Below are positions 57,506 through 64,000 of a stretch of DNA of 64,000 nt, one piece after another (position 1 is the stretch's first letter; each line of letters starts with the position of its first letter). The translations under genes and the position numbers were made by a program. Source of the stretch: Odobenus rosmarus divergens (lineage: Eukaryota; Chordata; Mammalia; Carnivora; Odobenidae); contig NW_004451420.1 in the NCBI RefSeq assembly GCF_000321225.1, forward strand, positions 280,637 to 344,636. Reading direction: 5' to 3'. A model generated the notes under the pieces. It was not told where the DNA came from and made no database searches. It saw only the letters and a program-made list of their open reading frames with translations.

Positions 57506-59427
57506 GTCAACAATCATGGGGTCTCAGTGGGCTGGTCGGCTGGGTGGCACCAGCTGCCCTGGGCATCCCTGGCTACCATGGGCTCCCCAGGCTCCTGAGC
57601 ATTGACCACAGGTCACTGTGGTTTTGTCACGCAGCTTAGTGAAATGACAAGTGTGTCTTCCCAGCAACAGAGTGACCTGAGCCCACTGCCAACCACCGTG
57701 ATTTTTCAGGGCTGGTTGAGTTTACTGACAAGAACATGGGCATCTTGTTTTACGTTAAACACCGCCAAGGTGTGATGCAGGGGAAGAAGGAGAGCTATGC
57801 TTAACTCTAATAAAAAAGTCCCCTGTGTTCCTGTGGGTGTTTGCTGTGATTAACAGAAACTTTCTGCAGAATCAGCTACATGTAATCTTGTTGCTAATGG
57901 GCTGTTACCCCACTTGCGCCGGCACCCCGTGCTTCACTATAGTGGCAGCAGTAGCCAAAGACTGAGTGGTTCATGGAGACAGATCTCTCAGAGGCTGCAG
58001 CTAATTCCAGCTATTTCTGAGCTGAGCTTTTGACTTACTGCTACTCTAGCCTTCCTGGTGGCACCTTCTCTCCTAGAACATTCATACTTCAAAGGCAAAG
58101 CTTTAAAACCAGAGCCAGTCAATTCTAGTTACCGATGCAACACACATCCTGTATTTCTTCCAATGGCGCCCCTGGCACGACGCCATGTTCTAGAACTGGG
58201 AAGCTCAGTCTGCTCTGATCCTGTGGTCTGGGGGGACTCGATGATTTGCGTTGTTAGGACTTTTGAGCCTTTTCATTTGATTACATTTCTGGGTCTGATG
58301 TTAGGCTAAAGGAAATCCAGGAATATTTAATGTTCGATATTTAATGCAACTGGCCCAGCAACATTAAAGGGGATTCCTGACGCCAACGCTGGAGGCTGCG
58401 GGCTAGACGTTCTGCACTGTTTTTATACATGTATTCATATTCTCTTACCACCTCAGACTCAGACACAAGGCCTTTTAAATGGAGATTTAAAAAACTACTG
58501 CCATTTATGTAAAATAATGTACTGTGACCAAGTTGCTTTAAATGGAAACATGACAGGGCATGACTGCACACACATGCAGCAGAGAGCCAGGCAGACCGTG
58601 TGCCTGTCCCACATCGCTGTCAAGAATCAAGAACAATGGGTGCTCACAGCTGCTGTGGGCAGTGGACCAGCCAATGAGTGACATGCCTAACACCTCTAGC
58701 TCAGGATCAGACAGGTGGAGCCCAAAAGCAAGTGGACTACAAGTGGAAAAGCCGTGTGCCTGGGGCACACCCAGCTGGCATGGACATCTTTTCATCCAGG
58801 AGCAGGAAAAGCAGGTTTGCATGGGGCAGAAAATCGGTAAGAGAATACCAGAGTGGCACCCATAAAACGTTAGAAAGTACAAAAAAGAAACAAAGACCAG
58901 ACAAAATAAGAGTGTAATTTTGAAACCCCTTCTTACAGGAACGAAAGCAAACTGTAAACATAATTTCAGTGCTATGCTTGTAGGGAAATTATAAACCACT
59001 GGTTATGTCACACCAAGATGGCAAACAAGGACCAAAAACAAACAAAAGAGAAGATGAACAGTGAACCCAAATGCTGCCAGCACAGGAAACCGGTGCGTAG
59101 ATGGCTCCAGGCATGGCTTGGCCTCAGCTGGTGGGGTGTGAACAGACGGCAGATTCCTGCCAGATGCGGAGCACGGAGCCCCATTCCCACATCGGCTGCG
59201 GGGTGAGGTAGCCACACCTGTGACGGCCAGCAGTTTACAGGCCACCACAGTGGCTGGTCCCAATCTTTGAGTCTATGGGACAGACTTTCCCTCTGCCCGT
59301 CCTGCTCCCTCCCTTTCACAAGAAAGTGCATGGTGACTGGGGAAAAAAACCTAATAGATACACCTCTAGCAACACTGATCAAAAAAGAGAGAAGTACAAA
59401 TAAACATCTTGACAAAACGTTTTTTCT

Positions 59428-59656
59428 GGGGGCGCTTGGGTGGCTCAGTCGTTAAGCGTCTGCCTTCAGCTTGGGTCATGATCCCGGGATCCTGGGATTG
59501 AGTCCCGCATCGGGCTCCGTGCTCTGCGGGAAGCCTGCTTCTCCCTCTCCCTCTACTGCTCCCCCTGCTTGTGCTCTCTCTCTCACTCACTATCTCTCTC
59601 TCTGTCAAGTAAGTTAATAAAATCTTAAAAAGAAAAAAAAAGAAAGAAAGAAAAGG
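59428..59656 (+). repeat. CAN SINE
   Basis: Head 'gggggcgcttgggtggctca', core 'tgggtcatgatcccggga', expanded CT tract, tail AATAAAATCTTAAAAAG. Confidence 0.92.
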
Positions 59657-59721
59657 AAACATGATTATTACAATCCTGAAAGGTCTACATTGTGGGACTA
59701 TCTCAAAAAACAGTATAAATA

Positions 59722-59830
59722 GGGGCGCCTGGCTGGCTCAGCTGGTAGAGCATATGACTCTTGATCTTAGGGTCATGAGTTCAAGCCCCACATTGTGTGT
59801 GGAGCCCACTTGAAAAAAAAAAAAAGAAAA
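59722..59830 (+). repeat. CAN SINE, short type, with target-site duplication
   Basis: Head 'ggggcgcctggctggctcag', 'cttgatcttagggtcatgag' and an A tail. 'agtataaata' occurs on both sides. Confidence 0.93.
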
Positions 59831-60775
59831 TAGTATAAATAATACATCTACACTTACAAAGGAAATAATGAACTCAACAACAAAAAACCAAACCCAATTC
59901 AAAAACCGTCAAAGGACTTGAACAGACATTTCTTTAAAGACATACAAATGGCCAATAAGCTCATGAAAAGATGCTCCACATCACTCATCATCAGGGAAAT
60001 GCACATCAAAACCACGATAAGATCGACGAGATCCCACATCACACCCGCTATAGTGGCGATTGTAAACAGAGAAGGCGGCAAATGAGTGCTGGTGAGGGTG
60101 TGGAGAAACTGGAACCCTGTGCACAGCTGGAAGGAACCTAGGATGGGGCTTCCGGTGTGAAGACAGTATGGCAACCCCTCAAGACATAGACAGGGTCGCC
60201 ATATGACCCAGCAATCCTGTTCCTAGATGCACACCCCAGAACTGACAGCAGGGACTGCAACAGTACTTGTACACATAGTAACATTATTCATAACAGCCAA
60301 GAGAGAGAAACAAACATCTAGAGGTCTATCGGCAGATAAATCCGCAAAGAGAGAAATACAATGTGGTATCTCTACGCTACGTAACGGAGTATTTATTATT
60401 CAGCCACAAAAAACCAAGCTTTGACCCACACTCTGACATGCATGGACCCCACAGACATTACGCTGAGTGAAATAAACCAGACACAAGAGGACAAATGTTG
60501 TATGATCCCACTTACAGGAGGTCCCGGAAGTGGTCAAATTCACCGAGGCACAAAGTAGAAGAGTGGGTGCCAGGGGCTGGAGGGAGGGAGATGGGGAGCT
60601 AGGGTGTGATGGGGGTAGAGTTTCTGCCTGTGACGATGATGATCTGTTCTAGAAACAGATGGCGGTGATAGTTGCACAACCATGCGAATAGGGTTAATAC
60701 CACGGAACTGTACACTTAAAAATGATTAAAATGGTAAATTTTGTTATGCATATTTTACCACACACAAAAAAAAGT
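59831..60775 (+). repeat. Old L1 3' end
   Basis: 'gacatacaaatggccaataa', 'catcagggaaatgcacatca', 'gtggagaaactggaaccctg', ending near 'gtaaattttgttatgcatat'. Reaches to within 31 bp of the exon at 60806-60955. Confidence 0.88.
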
Positions 60776-60805
60776 AACAACAAAGAAAACACATGTGCCA
60801 CATAC

Positions 60806-60955
60806 CTGCAGAATTTGGTTATTCTTCTCCTGAAGCTGCAGAAACAAAGACTCTTTCTCTTTCTGGTAAAGAGACTGTGCTTGCTCACACTCCAGTCTAT
60901 GTATCTCCTCCTTTTCATGCAAAGCAACTTTCTTCTTTTCACTTTCAAATTCACC
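60806..60955 (-). CDS. PCNT: PCNT exon, most 5' one in window (50 codons)
   Basis: Phase 0 to 0. The acceptor is TTTTATACAG and the donor GTATGT. It encodes a charged coiled coil starting GEFESEKKK and ending QLQEKNNQILQ; the end is nearly identical to the human segment QLQEKNNQILQLKDQI, which continues in the next exon. No further exon was found between it and 64000, so the preceding intron exceeds 3 kb. Confidence 0.93.
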
Positions 60956-61905
60956 CTGTATAAAAGTACATCATTAACAAAAACAACAAAAATGCCACTA
61001 AGCTCTAAAAATTATGCTTGTTCCATTTCTCTGCTGTTTGCTAAACCACAGTTCATTCAACAAATATTTATTGAGTCCATACTGTGCCAAGAGCAGCGAT
61101 CAAAAGGGACAAAGCGACTACCCACAGTGAACATGTATTCAAATGTGCTCCTCATACAGAACATAAAGAAGACAGCTCGCTACCTTTCCCAAATGATCAC
61201 ATGAAGAAATGATCCATCACCAGGCTAACATGACCATCAGAATCCAAGATATTTAGAAACATAAATGCCTTTGGTTTTAAAACATAAACCCTATTTCTTC
61301 CTAAATAATAAAAACTGTTTCTCATAAGGTTCATCTAACAAATTATATTAATGAAATAAGCTTAAAACAAAAGAAAAAAAATACAGAGGCAGCACTTCCA
61401 AAATGGCAGAATAAGGACCTCCAAAAATGTGTTCCTCTATAAAAGCACTGAGAACACTGACAAACACTATAAAAATCAGCTTTTTCAGAGCTCTGGAAAT
61501 TAAGAAAGACTTGTAACAATCCAGAGTTTACTACAAACAAAGTCTGAGTCTCCATCAAAACAGCAAGCTTTGAGGTATTTAAATTTGCCCTAAGGCCATC
61601 ACTCCAATCTCTGGCATAGCTTTGAAAACAGCGGTCATAAGGGTTGGGGGGACAAAATGGGTTTGGATCTCCCCAAAAGCACCACCCCGCCAACTGTCAC
61701 TAACTGGCCAATACTGCAGCTCACTGAAAAAGCTCCATTCTCAAAGATGATCTCACAGAGCTCACTCGTCAACAATCCTATTCCCAGGCCATTTATCAAA
61801 ATCCATCAGCAGCCACTGTTCAACATCACAGTGGCCTGAAACTGATAAAAATGATCACAGTTGGAGTCAATAAGAGAAAAACATAAAACCTAAAAGGAAA
61901 CACTA

Positions 61906-62104
61906 GGGGCACCTGGGTGGCTCAGCTGTTAAGTGTCTGCCTTTGGCTCAGGTCATGATCTCAGGGTCCTGGGATCGAGCCCCGCGTCGGGCTCCCTGCT
62001 CAGGGGGAAGCCTGCTTCTTCCCCTCTCTCTCTCTCTCTCTCTCTCTCCCCCACTGCCCCCACCCCCACTGCCTGTTCTCTCTCTCTCAAATAAATTAAA
62101 ACAA
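61906..62104 (+). repeat. CAN SINE inside L1
   Basis: Head 'ggggcacctgggtggctcag', core 'tcaggtcatgatctcaggg', (CT)n, tail CAAATAAATTAAAACA. 'aacactag' flanks both sides. Confidence 0.92.
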
Positions 62105-62499
62105 AACACTAGAGAATGAGATGTCAATAGGGAGCTTTGAAAGGCTCCAACATATTCCTGGGAATTTAGAAAGCAGGTATAGGGCTGTGTACTTATCAAG
62201 GAAAACCTGAGAAGGCTCTAAGAGTTCACTCCTTGTTTACCTCACACACACACAAAGTGAAAGCGCTAAGTAAGAGAAAGCATGCCCCAACCAGAGCCCT
62301 TCAAGAAGGAGAGTAGAAAGCAGAACTAAAGAGAGCTTCTGGAGCTGAGAAGTACAATTACTGAAATGAAAAATTCATTAGAGAGGCTCAGCAGTACATC
62401 TGAATGGGCAGAAGAATCAGCAAATATGAAGACAGATCAAATAAGATTATTCAGTGTGGAAAAGAAAAAGAAAAAAGAACAAAGAACAGTGAATAGAAA

Positions 62500-62640
62500 G
62501 GCGCCCGGGTGGCTCAGTTGGTTAAGTGTCCAACTCTGGATTTCAGCTCAGGCCATGATCTCAGAGATTCGCTCTCTCCCTCTGCTCGCTCGCTCTCTCC
62601 ACCTCTCTCTAAATAAATAAATAAAATATTTAAAAAGAAA
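62500..62640 (+). repeat. CAN SINE, internally shortened
   Basis: Head 'ggcgcccgggtggctcag', core lacks the 'gggtcctgggatcgag' block and passes straight to CT-rich sequence; tail AAATAAATAAATAAAATATT. Confidence 0.88.
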
Positions 62641-63599
62641 GAAACAGAGAGAGAGAGAAAGAAAGAAAAGTAAACAGAGCTTCCAAGGTCTGTGGGACAC
62701 CCTCAAAGACCAACATACACATAATGGGAGTCACAGAGGAGAGGAGAAACGAACAGGGTAGAAAGACTGCTTGATGCTATTAATGGCCAAAAACCACAAC
62801 TTGGATGAAAATAACACAAGAAGCCCAACTAACCCCAGGTAGGATAAACTCAAAGAGATCCACCCCAAGACACATCCCAATTAAACTGTCAAAGACTAAG
62901 GAAAAGAATCTTGAAGGCAGCAAGAAAAGTGACTCAACACAAGCCACCCCCAAGGTATTATCAACAGCTAGCTTCTCAGAAACCACAGAGGACAAAAGGC
63001 ACTAGGGTGATATATTCAGTGCTGGAAGAAAAAGACTTAACCAAGAATTCGATATCCAGGAAACTATCTTTCCAAAATGAGGGAGAAATTAAAACATTCC
63101 CAGGTAAATGAAAACTGAGAGAATTCATTACTAACAGGCCTGCCCTGAAGAAATGCCAAAGGGGTCCTCAGGCTAAAGTGAATGGGCACTAGACATGAAT
63201 TGGAATCCACATGAAGGAATGAAGAATGTGGTAAAGGTGACTGAACAAGTAAACTGAAAGACAAAATAAACATTAATTTTCGTAATTTTTTTCTTCTATC
63301 TGATTTAGAAGAAACTGAATAAATCAATAAGCGTAAGCTGTATATAACCGTAGTCTGTATGACGATATTAGCACAAGGGACAGAGAAGGGAATGAGGCTA
63401 CATAGGAGAACAGATCTGTAAACTATTAAAATTAAGATGGTATTAATCTGAACTATACTGTTATAAAGTGTTCACTGTAATCCCCAGGGCAGGCACTAAG
63501 AAAATAATTTTAAAAATACATAGAAAAATAAACATCAAGGAAATTAAAATGAAAGGAAGGCAGTAATGGAAAACTAGAAAAATAAAAGAGATAAAAGAT

Positions 63600-63960
63600 A
63601 CATCAAAAGCTAACAGCAAGTACTGACACACGCTACAACATCTATAAACCTAGAAAACATTGTGCTGAAAGAAATCGCACGTATTGTATGATTCCACGTC
63701 TATAAGGTCCAGAAAAGGGAAACCCACAGAAACAGAAAGATTAGTGCTGCCAGGGGCTGGGGGATGGGAGAGGCAGCTAAGGGGTGGGGAGTTCTTTTGG
63801 TGGTGAGGTGAATGTTCTGGAAGTAGATAGCAGTGACAGTTGTGCAACCCAGTGAATACACTAAAAAACCACTGAAGTGTCTGCTTAACAAGAGTGATTT
63901 TTATGGTATGTAAATTGTATCTCAATAAAGTTGTTAAAAAAACAAAATAAAGCTACATTA
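63600..63960 (+). repeat. Old L1 3' end
   Basis: 'gattagtgctgccaggggct', 'gaatgttctggaagtagata', 'tgtatctcaataaagttgtt'. Same family as 13600-13965. Confidence 0.75.
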
Positions 63961-64000
63961 AAAATCATAAGAGTGGGTGTGGAGTGTTCACTCATCCTGC

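Larger units (their letters stand above)
56973..60805. other. PCNT intron, 3.8 kb, with three SINEs and L1 3' end
   Basis: 57313-57505 SINE. 57510-59427 unassigned, no gene recognised. SINEs 59428-59656 and 59722-59830, then L1 3' end 59831-60775. Confidence 0.65.
149..60955 (-). other. PCNT: Pericentrin gene, 3' half (30 coding exons, incomplete at both ends)
   Basis: Pericentrin is the large coiled-coil scaffold of the pericentriolar material. It anchors gamma-tubulin ring complexes and CDK5RAP2 and is held at the centrosome by its C-terminal PACT domain. Thirty exons were read by eye on the minus strand from open frame, splice signals and similarity to remembered human pericentrin. Intron phases close at all 29 junctions and total coding length is 6,548 bp (about 2,182 codons). 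Human PCNT is about 3,336 residues in 47 exons, so this is roughly the last two thirds minus the final exon(s). The start codon lies beyond 64000 and the stop codon before position 1. Nearly all the product is heptad-repeat coiled coil rich in E, Q, L, K and R, interrupted by a serine/proline-rich, fast-evolving segment (exons at 35283-36083 to 23695-23849). No inactivating lesion was seen, apart from one non-AG acceptor that may shift by 12 bp. AKAP9, the other PACT protein, is excluded by the specific sequence matches. Confidence 0.96.
61360..63600 (+). repeat. Old L1: 5' region and ORF1 remnant
   Basis: 'ccaaaatggcagaataagga' marks a 5' region. ORF1-like text follows at 62320-63110, including 'aaactatctttccaaaatga', related to the element at 29280-30240. 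Interrupted by SINEs at 61906 and 62500. Confidence 0.75.
60956..64000. other. PCNT intron (5' part truncated by window end)
   Basis: 60956-61360 unique, then an old L1 (61360-63960) interrupted by two SINEs. No upstream PCNT exon was found. Confidence 0.7.

Noticed and set aside
57510..58340. Possible processed pseudogene in the intron
   Set aside because: Some codon-like text around 57720-57800, but I could not match it to a family or find a poly-A tail and duplications.
2926..62640. tRNA genes
   Set aside because: tRNA-like heads belong to CAN SINEs; none shows an intact cloverleaf outside an element.

Overview
This window is mammalian nuclear DNA and holds most of the 3' half of one gene, pericentrin (PCNT), on the minus strand. 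Coding exons run from high to low coordinates. I could place 30 exons between 60955 and 149. Every junction is phase-compatible: 6,548 bp of coding sequence, about 2,182 codons, with no stop or frameshift. All introns use GT-AG except one acceptor at about 18588. The window opens on its right (64000) in an intron upstream of the first placed exon. On its left (1) it ends in an intron before the last exon(s), so neither the start codon nor the stop codon is present. Identity rests on long stretches matching the human pericentrin sequence I remember, including the C-terminal PACT domain (exons at 2601-2833 and 1023-1099).

The organism is a caniform carnivore. The introns carry about 22 tRNA-Lys-type CAN SINEs. 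Their diagnostic core reads 'ggtcatgatcccagggtcctgggatcgag', cited here in pieces: 'ggtcatgatcccaggg' and 'tcctgggatcgag'. The SINEs look like the bear/seal/mustelid type rather than the young dog SINEC_Cf type, so an arctoid is more likely than a canid; this is inference. The gene is GC- and CpG-rich in its exons, as expected near a chromosome end.

Layout, from left to right (3' to 5' of the gene). 149-2833: C-terminal tail and PACT/calmodulin-binding region. 2834-9941: a long intron full of L1 and SINE debris, with a small exon at 3977-4096. 9942-20225: densely packed coiled-coil exons. 20226-34217: longer introns with L1 and SINE copies around a large serine-rich exon (27727-28440) that carries a candidate separase site. 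34218-39202: compact coiled-coil exons, including an 801-bp exon. 39203-49664: exons separated by three large minisatellites (polypurine at 39.7-40.25 kb, G-rich 42-mer at 43.14-43.64 kb, CA/TG-rich at 47.3-48.1 kb). 49665-60955: further coiled-coil exons, with an internally deleted class-I endogenous retrovirus at about 54.9-56.6 kb. 60956-64000: an old L1 broken by two SINEs.

The encoded protein is a scaffold. Heptad-repeat coiled coils make up most of it, and the C-terminal PACT module anchors it at the centriole/centrosome, where it recruits gamma-tubulin complexes and CDK5RAP2. I found no bacterial-type system, CRISPR array, RNA gene or second protein-coding gene. The observations most worth a second look are the altered splice acceptor at about 18588, the conserved separase motif, the minisatellite cluster with its repeated 5'-splice-site-like motif, a 30-nt homopolymer abutting a splice donor, and the uniform antisense orientation of the L1s.
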